Positions 9,819-19,419 of a stretch of DNA of 64,000 nt are shown here, in pieces. The position numbers and the translations under genes were made by a program. The notes beneath the pieces are model-generated. The model saw nothing but the letters and a program-made list of their open reading frames with translations, was not told the origin of the DNA and did no database searches. Source of the stretch: Sulfurisphaera tokodaii str. 7 (lineage in GTDB: Archaea > Thermoproteota > Thermoprotei_A > Sulfolobales > Sulfolobaceae); contig NC_003106.2 of NCBI RefSeq assembly GCF_000011205.1, positions 1-64,000 on the forward strand, written 5' to 3'. Numbering within the stretch: position 1 is the stretch's first letter; every line of letters starts with the position of its first letter.

Positions 9819-10118
9819 TTAATTTTCCTCTTTAGAGATGATATCGAGGGGAACACTTTCGACTAGAACAATCTTAACTAAATTAATCATCATTCTTTTT
9901 ATTTCATCATCATTAATATAATCACATTCAGTAAGTATGCATGATAACACTAAATGCCAAGGATCACTTTTAGCCATCATTTTGCTATGCATTGATAAAT
10001 TTTTAGTTTCTTTACCGCACAGAGGACATTGCCCATTATTATGGGCTCTGATGACATGAATTTTCAGATTACGGAAGCTATCAAATATGTTCTTACATAT
10101 AAAGCATTTATATTCCAT
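9819..10118 (-). CDS. Small C2H2 zinc-finger protein
   Basis: Ninety-nine residues from the ATG at 10118; an in-frame ATG at 10127 would add three. The first finger is CFICKNIFDSFRNLKIHVIRAH without gaps. The second, CPLCGKETKNLSMH, is followed by MAKSDPWHLVLSCIL. Proteins of this shape are common in Sulfolobales genomes, plasmids and viruses, where they are presumed DNA- or RNA-binding regulators. Its start overlaps the end of the Cas6-like gene, so the two should be translated from one message. Whether it is a structural part of the putative system or a regulator cannot be read from the sequence. Confidence 0.75.
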   Translation of the reverse strand: MEYKCFICKNIFDSFRNLKIHVIRAHNNGQCPLCGKETKNLSMHSKMMAKSDPWHLVLSCILTECDYINDDEIKRMMINLVKIVLVESVPLDIISKEEN

Positions 10119-10825
10119 AATCCTCACATCTCATTTCTATTCTTCCGAATCCGTTTCTCCTTGAACTACCTATACCTTTGGCTATAGCATTTTCTAAAGT
10201 ACCAATTATTCTCTCATCAACTGCCAACAATTCATAACGTAACTCACCTATAAGCCCTATGACCTTTCTTCCAGCATAGATTACAGACACATAACCGACT
10301 TTCGATGGTTCTTCTCTCACTTTTTCCTCCAACTCTAGTACAATCTTTTTGTACTCTTCTCTCGTAATTTTTAAGTGATCCATGAAGTTTACTGCAAATA
10401 CGAAGGAGAATGCATTAGTAAATCTTTTCTTTTTAGACTTCATTAAAGGGTCTGCAATCAATGCTGGTGTTCTTACAGTTACTCTAATCCTTCCTTTGCA
10501 GCAAAATTTTACTTCTCTAAGCTTGATATTAACTACTTCCCATGTCGTATTAAAAACCCTCTTCTTATCCAAATCCCTTAATGCGTAAATCACGTCATCG
10601 TAACTGCCTCCTACCTCAAAAGAGTATATAGTACCTCCTTCAACCTCCATAAAGTGAGGGGAAGTTGAGTATTTAATTAAATATGAATTACCTTTTTTTA
10701 AGGGTGAGATTGCGACTTTTGTATTAGTTATTAAAGACTTCCCTACCTTAGAGGTAAATGGTGGGATTATAGTTGTTGTCTGTGGAACTACGTAAACTTC
10801 AGCTATCAGATAGGAAATGTTTCAT
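10108..10825 (-). CDS. Cas6-like RAMP protein, apparent frameshift at the very start
   Basis: The C-terminus carries the Cas6 glycine-rich loop (KGIGSSRRNGFGRIEM, near the end), and the whole protein has RAMP character. The first ATG in the main frame is 10650, giving 180 residues. The same frame stays open upstream to 10821 and codes a typical Cas6 N-terminus (YLIAEVYVVPQ, then IIPPFTSKVGKSLI). A TGATG junction with the upstream nuclease gene offers an ATG at 10825, but that ATG is one base out of frame with the main frame (GATGAAACATT). Either the gene is frameshifted after two codons, or a weak internal start is used. A full-length protein would be about 237 residues, close to the usual Cas6 size. 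It differs from the type I-A cas6 at 47578. RNA-processing activity is inferred. Confidence 0.65.
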
Positions 10826-11469
10826 CAACCCCCTATAAAATTGAAGATTTCGTCCGCCGATTGGATATCTATTTTAAATGATCCCTTCCAACCTATTCCG
10901 CATATCTGTATATCTTGTAGAGTTATTGCTACTTTTTCATTTTCCTTTTGCACTTTCTCTATAATAACATAAGTACCAATCGCTAGTTTAGGTAATATTT
11001 CCCTAACTTTACCTGATTTTACATATGCAGCAGCGTTTCTTAAGCTTTGGAGTGCCCCTTTCTTAACTAAACAATGATAGGTATTACTCCCACGTTTGGC
11101 TTTCGTAGACTTAACTTCGATAAGGTAATTAGGCTTATTTGAGTCAGGCGGGTTTATTTTTACTGCATCTGGACAATAAGGAATATTGTTGTATATAATC
11201 TTCTGCTTCTTCTTTAACCCTTCATACCCATTTCTTTCTAGTATTTGTAATATTGCACTTTCAGCTGACCAGGTATACTCTGGACATCGTGTACTCTTAC
11301 GGCACTCTGGTAGTATTTTATCGAATAAATTATTTAGCGGGTGCTTATTCTTTATCTGTACTTTTTCGGCATAGTAAATTTCGTTTATACCGACTCTTAT
11401 ATTACGTTCTCTCCTTAGAGATATGAGACTATTGAAGAGAGAGTCTCCACAGCCAAGGTAGAGGCTCAT
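10825..11469 (-). CDS. PD-(D/E)XK nuclease-like protein
   Basis: A 214-residue protein with the RecB/Cas4-type active-site order. Glu70 is followed by Asp101 (YCPDAVKI), then Glu118 and Lys120 (YLIEVKSTK), then Gln141 (GALQSLRNAAAYV). Cysteines at 7, 56, 62, 99 and 133 are not arranged as the C-terminal three-Cys cluster of Cas4, so I do not call it cas4. Its stop overlaps the ATG of the Cas6-like gene (TGATG), which means an operon. An endo- or exonuclease acting with the Cas6-like protein and the helicase is the simplest reading. No close family is recognised by eye. Confidence 0.7.
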   Translation of the reverse strand: MSLYLGCGDSLFNSLISLRRERNIRVGINEIYYAEKVQIKNKHPLNNLFDKILPECRKSTRCPEYTWSAESAILQILERNGYEGLKKKQKIIYNNIPYCPDAVKINPPDSNKPNYLIEVKSTKAKRGSNTYHCLVKKGALQSLRNAAAYVKSGKVREILPKLAIGTYVIIEKVQKENEKVAITLQDIQICGIGWKGSFKIDIQSADEIFNFIGG

Positions 11470-12290
11470 CCTTATAGTCCCCCCTACCTTCAGTTATACA
11501 TATATGTTAGTAGTCTATTATTGAAGTCTATTATCTTTGTTAAGTAGCTTATATTAATCGTTATAGAATTCTTTTTATGAATTGAGATTGAAAAATCTTT
11601 CTTTAATGAGAGAGTACTGCTTAATCTCATGTATCATCACAATATATAAAAAACAACAGGGCTTAAAAAACTTTGCGGTTATCTAATTTAGGTGCACTAA
11701 ATAGCTCTTCTATTTAATATCATCGCTAAATATGTCGATTCATATAACACAAGAGAGAATAATCTTGCTATTTTGAATTCGTTCAAGTGCTAAGAGAAAT
11801 CAGAGTCTACAAATACATAGGCTTAAAATCTAATGAGATCTTACTATTAAAAATATAACTAATTCATGCAAATAACTATAAAATAAAATGACTATAGATC
11901 TAGTTGTTTCATGATTATTCAAATTCGTTGATCCACAATGCCTTTTACGTTGTTAGATTTAAAGAAAATAAATGTATACTTTGAAAAAAATTGTAGAATG
12001 ATTTAGAGATAAAAAATCACTCATTTTTGGTAGATCTATAATACATGAAATAAAGCATTACTCATTTTTACGTTTCTTTCAATTCATTTCTGGTCCTTCA
12101 CACACTGTTTAATAAGGTTAAAAGACACCAAAATAAAGTTTACTTCCTCTTCAATCTCTTGTTCTGGTAGTACTTTGTCATTAAAAAACCCCTAAATAAT
12201 GCAAAAACTATGTTGCGACATTGGTTTAGTAAAATAATACTCTTACGTTTAGTAAGTAAAATAATTATCCTAAAGTTTATTAATGTCTGT
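11470..12290. other. AT-rich spacer between the putative system and the Csm-type operon
   Basis: About 820 bases without a credible gene on either strand. It must hold the promoters for the divergent groups (nuclease on the minus strand, Csm operon on the plus strand). A solitary CRISPR-repeat-like stretch occurs at 12076-12100 and is listed separately. Confidence 0.5.
12076..12100. repeat. Solitary CRISPR-repeat-like sequence upstream of the Csm operon
   Basis: CTTTCAATTCATTTCTGG matches 15 of the first 18 bases of the array repeat and shares the C-to-A change seen in the degenerate trailer repeat at 25933. The 3' third does not match. It could be a relic or chance in AT-rich DNA. Confidence 0.35.
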
Positions 12291-12716
12291 ATGAATAGAA
12301 TACTTGTGTCCCAGCTGGTTAAGACGGACACGGATTTGTTAGATATAGCAACCAGAATTGCTATGTCAGCTCTTACTCCAGTACAAAAGGGAAAAGAACA
12401 AAAACCTGCAGTAGATGCCAGTACTATAAATAACCTATTAACCTATATACAGAGTAGAAAGAGCATAAAAGAACTGTTAGCATATATTTTGAGGCAAACG
12501 GGCAGAGGAGAAATAGATAGGAATACTAGTAAATTATTACTTTCTGCATTAAAAGATTTGAAAGAAAATGAAGAGGATATAAATAAAGCCCTAGAACTTT
12601 TAGGTTATGTAAAGTGGATTTATGAAACTTTAGACGGTCTTGAAATAGATGTAACACAACTTAAAGGTGTTGATAATTTCCAGAAATTAGTAAACGAATT
12701 AGTAAAGAGGATGTGA
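12291..12716 (+). CDS. csm2: Type III small subunit (Csm2/Cas11-like)
   Basis: A 141-residue, almost wholly helical protein, first gene of the effector operon. Start chosen at ATG 12291 ([17 protein letters not shown]). The upstream ATG at 12210 would add a basic, non-conserved-looking tail from what is probably the promoter region. Position, size and helical character fit Cas11, which forms the inner filament of the type III complex along the target RNA. It is followed one base later by the first Csm3-like gene. Identity is by context and fold class rather than by a clear sequence motif. Confidence 0.7.
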   Translation: MNRILVSQLVKTDTDLLDIATRIAMSALTPVQKGKEQKPAVDASTINNLLTYIQSRKSIKELLAYILRQTGRGEIDRNTSKLLLSALKDLKENEEDINKALELLGYVKWIYETLDGLEIDVTQLKGVDNFQKLVNELVKRM

Positions 12717-12717
12717 A

Positions 12718-13446
12718 ATGAACGATGAAAAACCTTGTTATGATCTAGATGTTATCAGAAGTATAATAAAAATTAGTGGAAAAATAAAAAATGAAACACC
12801 TCTGAGAATTGGATATGGAAAGTCTCAGAGTTTCACAGATCCCACAGATAATCCCATATTAAAAGTAAATGAAAGACCGATTATTCCAGGATCGAGTTTT
12901 AAAGGAGCTCTAAGGAGTTTGGCAGAAGCTTACGTAAAATCGTGGAATGATCCAAGATATATTGTATGTGATTTGGATGATAATAAATGTACTAGTTGTA
13001 ATGGTGAAGAAAAATACTGTATACCTTGCATAATTTTCGGCTTCAAGGATCTCTCTTCTAGGGTTTATATACTAGATGCTGTTGCTGAGGAATACTCTAT
13101 TTCCCAAAGGACAATGGTTACAATAAATAGAGTTTTCGGAGGTCAATTACCCGGTCATCTTTACACATTAGATTACGTAGAACCTAACTCTGTTTTCAAC
13201 TTCTCAATGTTCCTATATAACCTAAACATAGTTGATGGAGAAACGGAAGAATGGAGAAAGAAAGCGGTTGAAGTTGTAAGGTATTTATTAAAAACCCTAA
13301 TTACTGACGGAATATTTATAGGAGCTAAGAAGAGTGCTGGTTTCGGGCTAGTCAAATTAACATCCGGGGAAATTGAAGTACGCAAATCACCAGACCTTAT
13401 GAAATCCATTAAATTAGACCTTATGGAGGTGGCTAAGTCATGGTAG
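12718..13446 (+). CDS. csm3: Csm3-like RAMP backbone protein 1
   Basis: A 242-residue Cas7-group protein. The N-terminal RAMP motif reads [18 protein letters not shown]. An Asp sits in TDPTDNPIL (D44), the position of the Csm3 cleavage Asp (D33 in streptococcal Csm3). A four-Cys patch ([14 protein letters not shown]) probably binds zinc in the thumb. The C-terminal loop is GAKKSAGFG. It should form part of the crRNA-binding filament and cut target RNA every six nucleotides. The gene overlaps the next by seven bases, so the operon is translationally coupled. Confidence 0.85.
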   Translation: MNDEKPCYDLDVIRSIIKISGKIKNETPLRIGYGKSQSFTDPTDNPILKVNERPIIPGSSFKGALRSLAEAYVKSWNDPRYIVCDLDDNKCTSCNGEEKYCIPCIIFGFKDLSSRVYILDAVAEEYSISQRTMVTINRVFGGQLPGHLYTLDYVEPNSVFNFSMFLYNLNIVDGETEEWRKKAVEVVRYLLKTLITDGIFIGAKKSAGFGLVKLTSGEIEVRKSPDLMKSIKLDLMEVAKSW

Positions 13447-14279
13447 ACTATACCTTTATCAGAAAGGATGTAATAAAGAGACAAACCGTAATTGAGGGAA
13501 TTTTAGAGGTACAATCCCCTCTAAGGATAGGAGTCGGGAAATTTGGTGGAATGGATCCTGCCAGCATTGCTAGAGATACGGTATTAAAAGACGCTGAAGG
13601 AACTCCTATAATTCCCGGATCTTCTTGGAAGGGAGTATTTAGGTCTGAAGGAGAGAGAGTATTAAAAAGAAGGAATCTTATCACATGTAGCGGTGTAGGA
13701 AGGGATTATTGTTTAAATAACTTTAGAAAATACGATGATTTCCAGAGAAGCCTAAGAGAAAACTACATTGAGGATGCATTAAAAACATTCTGGAATTATA
13801 CTTGTCTTAATTGTAAACTCTTCGGTACTATGAGCGTAATAGGGGCTGTTAAGTTTTTAGAGTCTAGGGCTATTGAGTTTAAACTCGGTACTAGGACAAT
13901 GGTTGCTATAAGTAGAACTGAAGGAGCTGCTGCAAGAGGCGCTCTGGTTCAAGTTGAATTTGTAGAGCCTGGGTCTAAATTCACGTTTAAAATCATCGGA
14001 AATAATTTGCCCAATTATGCAATAGGTTACTTATTAACTATTATGAAGAACATCCATGACGGTTTTGTACAAATAGGTGGACATAAGAGTAGGGGATTCG
14101 GACTTGTAAAATTCGTTAATTTAAGGTTCTTAGACAAAGGTGAGAAGAAAATAGGGGATGAGGATATTCCAGTATCAATGCAAGATGAAATAAAGGAAGA
14201 TGGGGATAAGTTTTTCGAAAAGATGAAACCGTTCATGGAGGCGTTTAATAATGCAAAGATTCCATACCCAGTACACTGA
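13440..14279 (+). CDS. csm3: Csm3-like RAMP backbone protein 2
   Basis: A 279-residue paralogue of the preceding gene. The RAMP signature is [27 protein letters not shown] (D46) sits at the expected catalytic Asp position. A Cys pair, CLNCKLFG, follows, and GGHKSRGFG is the late glycine loop. The Csm complex of Sulfolobales is known to use several different Cas7 paralogues instead of repeated copies of one Csm3, and this operon shows that pattern. It overlaps both neighbours (7 and 29 bases). Confidence 0.85.
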   Translation: MVDYTFIRKDVIKRQTVIEGILEVQSPLRIGVGKFGGMDPASIARDTVLKDAEGTPIIPGSSWKGVFRSEGERVLKRRNLITCSGVGRDYCLNNFRKYDDFQRSLRENYIEDALKTFWNYTCLNCKLFGTMSVIGAVKFLESRAIEFKLGTRTMVAISRTEGAAARGALVQVEFVEPGSKFTFKIIGNNLPNYAIGYLLTIMKNIHDGFVQIGGHKSRGFGLVKFVNLRFLDKGEKKIGDEDIPVSMQDEIKEDGDKFFEKMKPFMEAFNNAKIPYPVH

Positions 14280-15045
14280 AAGGAACAGTATAGGATTAGA
14301 AGGAGTTCTGGAGTTAGAAATGGAAGTAGTGTCTGATTATCTACATGTAGGTAGTGGGGTTTATGACGTAGAAATAATAAAACCTTTAGAAAACATAGAC
14401 CAATTAGTCGAAACAGCATTAAAAGGAACTATCCCAGACGTTAACAAATACTTCTCACCAGTAACTCATGAGATGAACAGATACTTAGGTAAGGTTATAA
14501 TACCCGGGTCAACTATTAAGGGACTTGTGAGGACAAGGCTTGAGCTTTCGATAAGGGATGCTTGCTTCATTGTATCGAGGAATTCTAATACCTCATCAGC
14601 TGCTTATAAGAGAATATTTAGGAATCCCAGACCTAGACCTACTGATAGATTTCCTCAAAGAGTCTGTCCAGTATGTGATCTATTAGGCAATTCTGGACTG
14701 GCGAGTAAAGTATCATTTTCCGACTTTATCATGACTCAAGGGAAGGTAGATTACGTAAACGTTAATGGACAGTATTATGAGAGTTGCGTAAAGGGATCTA
14801 GATTTAGAGGGAAAGTACTTTATCGTTCTTTAAAGCCCATTGAATTGGGTATGCTTCTTTACGGTTTTGGGTTTAGAGATAAGAAATTGGAAGGAAAGGT
14901 TATGTTAATCGGTAGATTTAAGTACTCTGATAGGCGTTTCGGCAGAGTAAGATTTTCCTTACCTTCACCTAAACAAGAATACGTTAAAGCCTTAGAAGAT
15001 TTTGTAAGAACGTTCAAGCCATTTGACTATAATGAGGAGTGGTGA
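14251..15045 (+). CDS. Csm3/Csm5-like RAMP protein 3
   Basis: A 264-residue RAMP protein with [18 protein letters not shown] and a Cys pair CPVCDLLG. The segment where Csm3 has its catalytic Asp is longer and has no short D-x-P motif, so RNA cleavage by this subunit is less likely. It lacks a clear G-K-S-R-G-x-G loop; [15 protein letters not shown] occupies the end. It may cap the filament at the crRNA 3' side, as Csm5 does. It starts 29 bases inside the previous gene. Confidence 0.75.
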   Translation: MQRFHTQYTERNSIGLEGVLELEMEVVSDYLHVGSGVYDVEIIKPLENIDQLVETALKGTIPDVNKYFSPVTHEMNRYLGKVIIPGSTIKGLVRTRLELSIRDACFIVSRNSNTSSAAYKRIFRNPRPRPTDRFPQRVCPVCDLLGNSGLASKVSFSDFIMTQGKVDYVNVNGQYYESCVKGSRFRGKVLYRSLKPIELGMLLYGFGFRDKKLEGKVMLIGRFKYSDRRFGRVRFSLPSPKQEYVKALEDFVRTFKPFDYNEEW

Positions 15046-15047
15046 TA

Positions 15048-15218
15048 ATGAAGATCTGTATTAAACAAGATCTTTCCTTAGAAATAGGAAAGGAGGATGG
15101 GTGTTTTAAAGTAGTTGAGGTCGAGGAATATGAAAAAAATAAAATCATATGGCGTGAGGAAGGTAAAGAAAGACTTGAGTATCTAACGTTAGTGGTGAGC
15201 CATGACATTAAGGGGTAA
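15048..15218 (+). CDS. 56-aa protein between RAMP 3 and cas10
   Basis: A short open frame from ATG 15048 (MKICIKQDLSLEIGKEDG) to a stop at 15216-15218, overlapping the start of cas10 by 17 bases. The gap between the flanking cas genes fits it exactly, and GGTGATAATG upstream gives a plausible Shine-Dalgarno sequence. Its composition (acidic, ending LTLVVSHDIKG) is that of a small folded beta/alpha protein. I do not know its function. A structural or assembly role in the Csm complex, or a regulator of Cas10, is possible. It is short enough to be missed by gene callers. Confidence 0.6.
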   Translation: MKICIKQDLSLEIGKEDGCFKVVEVEEYEKNKIIWREEGKERLEYLTLVVSHDIKG

Positions 15219-17868
15219 GTTAAACTTACCCGAGTTTAAAGTAGTATTTGACGGTGAAGACGGTAAGGTTTATGAGTGTAATATAGACCTAGAGAACAAA
15301 ATAGTAGACACATTAGCTCATATGGCCCTAATATCGTGCGAAATAGCTAAAAATGACGAGAAGAAAGCAATGGATATTTACGCTGACATTGTTTCAATGC
15401 TATATAAACTGCCCATGTTCATATCTTATGCCCCCACTATTAAAAAGGAAGATGAAGGAAGTAAAGAAAGAAAGGGAAATTATGTTCCTACAGCATTTGA
15501 GTACTTCTTCATTTACACTATAGCAAGGCATTTAACTGATATTACTGTTGATAAGAACACATCTCTTAAAGATATATTTGAAAAATTAGAAAATTTTGAG
15601 CACACTGATACTTTAAGATCACTTATCAGACTTTACTTTCCTTCAATTAGAGAAATCTACGAAGCTTTAATCAATACTCCAGCAGACACTAGACCGGGGT
15701 TTAACTTCACTTCTTTAGCCTCTCATTTACAGCTAACATCCCTAATTTCATGGCTCCTTCAGCCCCACTCCATAGATTTAAGTTATCTGAGGGTCGCATC
15801 ATTACTTCATGATCTAGGAAAACTCATTAACCCACGTCATCACGTAGCTGAAGCCATTAACATACTTGAGAAGCTTCAGAATAAGTTGAAGAGTGGAGAA
15901 GCATGTATTAAGTTAGAAAGGGTTAAGGAATTAGTGGCTTCACATCACGGTGATTCTGAAAGTATTGTTCAAATCGCAGACCGTTTAGCCTCTAGTGCTG
16001 ATAGACTGACTAAACTAGTTAATGAAGCATTAGAGCACATAGAATACGGTAAAGAAATTAAAGAGTGTTTTAATAAGGAACGTGAGGAGTCTTATGAATG
16101 TTTTACCAATTTAGGTAAGGAAAAGTACGAAAAAGCTTCAAAGGATATTTACAAATTCATTTTAAGTCAAGTTATATCTCTGGAAATAGTTAAGAATGAA
16201 GAAGCTAAGGTATTCCCTTTCATACCAGAAAAGGTGGAAAGAAGTTCAAATGAAATAAAGCCTGTCAGACCTATAGGTTACCTGGTTTACATAGATGTTC
16301 CGAGTATACAGAGGTTTATTACTAACTTCCCTAAACTCAGAGATATGTCCTTTGCCAGTATGTTAGTAGACTTTCTGGTAACAGTTTACTCGTTTATGCT
16401 AATCGATACAGAATTCGTTAGTAAAACAAAATCTAGGTTACCAGCAGAAGCTTTACTGAGCGGTTATGGTGGGCACTCCTATATAGTGGTGAGAAAGGAC
16501 ATTTGTGACGGCGATTGTTATAAGAAGATAAAAGACATATTCAAAGGAATAAAGTTACTGAGCGATTTAGATTTAAGACTGCAGGTAAGTGTAGCTGAAT
16601 TTGCTTATGATAATTATATAAAGAACTATAATGAGGTCTGGGACGAGATAAGACAACAATTCAGTGAGAGATATTTAGTTGACTTTGAAGAGAAGATTTA
16701 CTCTGTAGGACTTCATAGAGTTTGTGACAATTGCGGTATTAGACCGGCTGTGAATGAAAAGCTTGGAGAATATTTATGCAGTAGATGTTATGAAATTAGA
16801 GAATTATCGTCTACAAGAGGTTTCATAAGTAAGGTGAATTCAACATACTTACTTTCCGTAGAAGTAACTCCGGAAGAAATTGCTAAAGAAGTTTTTGGAG
16901 ATAATTATGCGGAATATGCTATGGAGTTCATAGCTGGATATAAGAAATTAGAAGATACTAGATACGTTTCAATAATCAAGGCTGACGGAAACAGAGGTTC
17001 AATTATATTTTCAGCCAGTGCAACTTTCTCTGACTATGTTGATAAGAGCTTTAGATTAGATTACGGAGTTAAGAGGGCTTTCTATGAGACACTTATTGAG
17101 TTGGCAAACGCTGAAATGGAATTATCGAAATCGGCAAAAGGACTCTTACTAACCAGTAGAGTTCTTTCTGGCGTACTGTATTTAGGAGGGGATGATATAA
17201 CTCTCTTAGTGCCTTCTATAGTTGCAATACCTTTTGCTGTGAAATTCTTTGAAAAGGCAACACAACTTACCGGATTTACCTTTAAGGTTGGAATAGTTAG
17301 TGTAAAGCCGGATCATCCAATCCAGTTTGCCTTCCAGGCTGCAGATGAATTAATGGAAAGGAGCAAAATAAAACCAGAAGATGGTATTAGTAGTACTAAA
17401 AACCTTAGTGAGTATAATAAAACAAGCATTGCATGTATGGTATTTTCTTCAACCCTAGCCAGTAAGTCTGTAGTCCATTCAGAAATTAGTAAATATAAGA
17501 GGCAAAATAACTCATATTTGGTAGTTACAAACGATATTAGAAAGGTTAAGGAACTACTCGAGTTAGCTAAGTTGTATGAATTCAAGGACGTAGTTAGTCT
17601 CTATAATAGTGAAAACGACAAGAAAGAGGTAAGGGAAAAGTTAAGGCAATTGGAGGATATAGTAAGTTACGCAGAAACAAACTTCAACACATCTAACGGT
17701 TATTTGAAGACCTTAGCTTATATTTTGAGGCAAATAGCAAGAAGTGACAAACCTTACGATAAAGAAATTCTTAAGAAATTAGTAGAAAGGAAGGAAGGTT
17801 CGTTAAAAGAAATCCCGCTTTATGATTACTACTTTATCCTTAAAACGTTTAGGGTAGGTGTAGGATAA
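15202..17868 (+). CDS. cas10: Cas10/Csm1, large subunit with HD and GGDD motifs
   Basis: An 888-residue signature protein of type III systems. The HD nuclease motif is SLLHDLGKLINPRHH with H203 and D204, followed by SHHGD. The zinc ribbon uses Cys508, Cys511, Cys526 and Cys529. The second Palm domain carries LGGDD (GGDD at 662-665), the site that makes cyclic oligoadenylate from ATP. Both active sites look intact, so target-RNA binding should trigger both ssDNA cleavage and second-messenger synthesis. The gene lies mid-operon and overlaps or abuts both neighbours. Csx1 at 22408 and Crn1 at 31700 are the expected signalling partners. Confidence 0.95.
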   Translation: MTLRGKLNLPEFKVVFDGEDGKVYECNIDLENKIVDTLAHMALISCEIAKNDEKKAMDIYADIVSMLYKLPMFISYAPTIKKEDEGSKERKGNYVPTAFEYFFIYTIARHLTDITVDKNTSLKDIFEKLENFEHTDTLRSLIRLYFPSIREIYEALINTPADTRPGFNFTSLASHLQLTSLISWLLQPHSIDLSYLRVASLLHDLGKLINPRHHVAEAINILEKLQNKLKSGEACIKLERVKELVASHHGDSESIVQIADRLASSADRLTKLVNEALEHIEYGKEIKECFNKEREESYECFTNLGKEKYEKASKDIYKFILSQVISLEIVKNEEAKVFPFIPEKVERSSNEIKPVRPIGYLVYIDVPSIQRFITNFPKLRDMSFASMLVDFLVTVYSFMLIDTEFVSKTKSRLPAEALLSGYGGHSYIVVRKDICDGDCYKKIKDIFKGIKLLSDLDLRLQVSVAEFAYDNYIKNYNEVWDEIRQQFSERYLVDFEEKIYSVGLHRVCDNCGIRPAVNEKLGEYLCSRCYEIRELSSTRGFISKVNSTYLLSVEVTPEEIAKEVFGDNYAEYAMEFIAGYKKLEDTRYVSIIKADGNRGSIIFSASATFSDYVDKSFRLDYGVKRAFYETLIELANAEMELSKSAKGLLLTSRVLSGVLYLGGDDITLLVPSIVAIPFAVKFFEKATQLTGFTFKVGIVSVKPDHPIQFAFQAADELMERSKIKPEDGISSTKNLSEYNKTSIACMVFSSTLASKSVVHSEISKYKRQNNSYLVVTNDIRKVKELLELAKLYEFKDVVSLYNSENDKKEVREKLRQLEDIVSYAETNFNTSNGYLKTLAYILRQIARSDKPYDKEILKKLVERKEGSLKEIPLYDYYFILKTFRVGVG

Positions 17869-18479
17869 TGGAATTTAAAGTACTGATCAAAAACTTAACT
17901 TCCTTAACAATAGGAGGAGGAAGTACTATTGGAGCAGTAGACATTCCACTTAACCCCATGGTATTACCACCTTCAACGATAAAGGGAGTATTAAGAACGG
18001 CTATTCATAATTATTTACCAGAAGGTTATACATCATGCGGTAAAATAGAACCCAGTAAAATTAAAGAAGCACATGAGAAAAATGGCGTTTGTGATGTATG
18101 CAAACTCTTTGGTTATCCAGATTACAAGGATTCTGGCTGTTTCACCGTAACAGTAAGAATTCCAGAGATTGTAAGAGGCAGGATTACTAGGGTAGAAATA
18201 AATGATAGAACACAAAGAAGTGAAGAAGGACATTTATTCACTCAAGAAGTAATTGCTCCAAATACCGAATTTGAAGTTACCATATACTTTAGGGACTCAT
18301 GCGGTGATAGAATGTTAAAACTATTACTATATTCTCTATTGGCATTAAGGTTCTGGAGGATGGGTAGAAACGCTATGGTAGACGTTAAGTTAAAGGAAGA
18401 TATTTGCCAAAAGGTTAAATGTGATGAAGAGATGAAGAGTATAGTCTTCTCTCTATCAGATTATATATGGGGTGAGTAA
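17868..18479 (+). CDS. csm3: Csm3-like RAMP backbone protein 4
   Basis: A compact 203-residue Cas7-group protein. It has IGGGSTIGAVDIPLNP with D25 near the expected cleavage position, then VLPPSTIKGVLRTAIH as the RAMP signature, and a CDVCKLFG Cys pair. It is the shortest RAMP protein of the operon and lacks the long insertions of the others. Its start overlaps the stop of cas10 by one base, and its end overlaps the Csx10-like gene by eight bases. It is probably one filament subunit next to the Cas10 end of the complex. Confidence 0.8.
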   Translation: MEFKVLIKNLTSLTIGGGSTIGAVDIPLNPMVLPPSTIKGVLRTAIHNYLPEGYTSCGKIEPSKIKEAHEKNGVCDVCKLFGYPDYKDSGCFTVTVRIPEIVRGRITRVEINDRTQRSEEGHLFTQEVIAPNTEFEVTIYFRDSCGDRMLKLLLYSLLALRFWRMGRNAMVDVKLKEDICQKVKCDEEMKSIVFSLSDYIWGE

Positions 18480-19419
18480 GGTGAAATTCACATTACTCAG
18501 ATTGACAGTCAACGGTTATATAACTACAAGAACTAAGAAAGTAGGAAATTATTATTTCTCAGTTACAGATTATATACCGGCAACACAACTGAGAGGTGCA
18601 ATATTGGCTGAATATTATTACCAGAAAGGGAAAATAGATGACTCCTTCTTCTCCTCTCCAGCATTCCCTATTGACTCAGCACCATCACATTATTTCAGTC
18701 CGGCAGAAAGTAGGAAAAGCAGTGAATTCGTAGAAGAAAAAGGAATACTGAGAAGAAAGAGTGAAGAACTTGAAAAACAAGAGTTAAAAGAAGTGTTAAA
18801 GCTTGAGGGAGAGAAGAAACCCCAAATAGGAGTAATAATTAAGAAAAAGGAAAGTAATAAACATGAAACAAAATACATGCGTTTTAATGCAGAAGCATTT
18901 ATTTCAATGCATGTTGCAATAGAAAAAGCATTAGCCTCATCCTATCACAGAATGTTATATGCTTATGAATACAAGAAGTTTGATACTCTGTGGGCAATAG
19001 CCAAACCCAGTGAAGTAATAGATATAATTAAAGGTAGTAAAATAAGATTGGGTAGGGGAAAAAACAGGACAAATGCATTGGTTACAGTTGATGTTGTAAG
19101 TGAAGTTGATTTACCCGAACCTCAGGGGCTTTCATATTGCCTTTCACAATGTATACCAACACTCTTTGGCAAACAACTATTCACAGTAGGTAAAGTAGAT
19201 GGAAAAAGTGTAATAATCGGTAATACATCAACTTACGTCGGTTGGTTTACAAACGAGAGGATTTCTGGGCAAAAACCCTCTTTCGTGACTCTGAATGAAG
19301 GAACCTTAGTTTACATTAAGGATAAGGGCAATTACGATGAACTGTTGCCCGCTGGTTTAAATTTCATATTCGGGATTGATGATTTAGATTCTCTACTTCA
19401 GAAGGTGAATGTTAAATGA
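18472..19419 (+). CDS. csx10: Csx10-like (Cas5-group) RAMP protein
   Basis: A 315-residue protein starting at GTG 18472. The N-terminal DYIPATQLRGAILAEYY is the RAMP element; in the middle is KIRLGRGKNRTNALVTV, the G-R-G-K-x-R loop expected of Csx10/Cas5-type subunits that hold the crRNA 5' handle. A long charged insertion (about residues 80-135) follows the first half. The combination of several Csm3 paralogues with a Csx10-like protein points to subtype III-D rather than III-A. Overlaps on both sides show tight coupling. Confidence 0.7.
   Translation: MSKVKFTLLRLTVNGYITTRTKKVGNYYFSVTDYIPATQLRGAILAEYYYQKGKIDDSFFSSPAFPIDSAPSHYFSPAESRKSSEFVEEKGILRRKSEELEKQELKEVLKLEGEKKPQIGVIIKKKESNKHETKYMRFNAEAFISMHVAIEKALASSYHRMLYAYEYKKFDTLWAIAKPSEVIDIIKGSKIRLGRGKNRTNALVTVDVVSEVDLPEPQGLSYCLSQCIPTLFGKQLFTVGKVDGKSVIIGNTSTYVGWFTNERISGQKPSFVTLNEGTLVYIKDKGNYDELLPAGLNFIFGIDDLDSLLQKVNVK

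Noticed and set aside
10825-11469. Reading the PD-(D/E)XK protein as a second cas4
   Set aside because: The C-terminal three-Cys Fe-S cluster is absent, and two genuine Cas4-family genes (cas4 and csa1) are present elsewhere.
12210-12290. Longer start for the Csm2-like gene at 12210
   Set aside because: The added 27 residues are basic and hydrophobic without domain character, and the region fits a promoter better.
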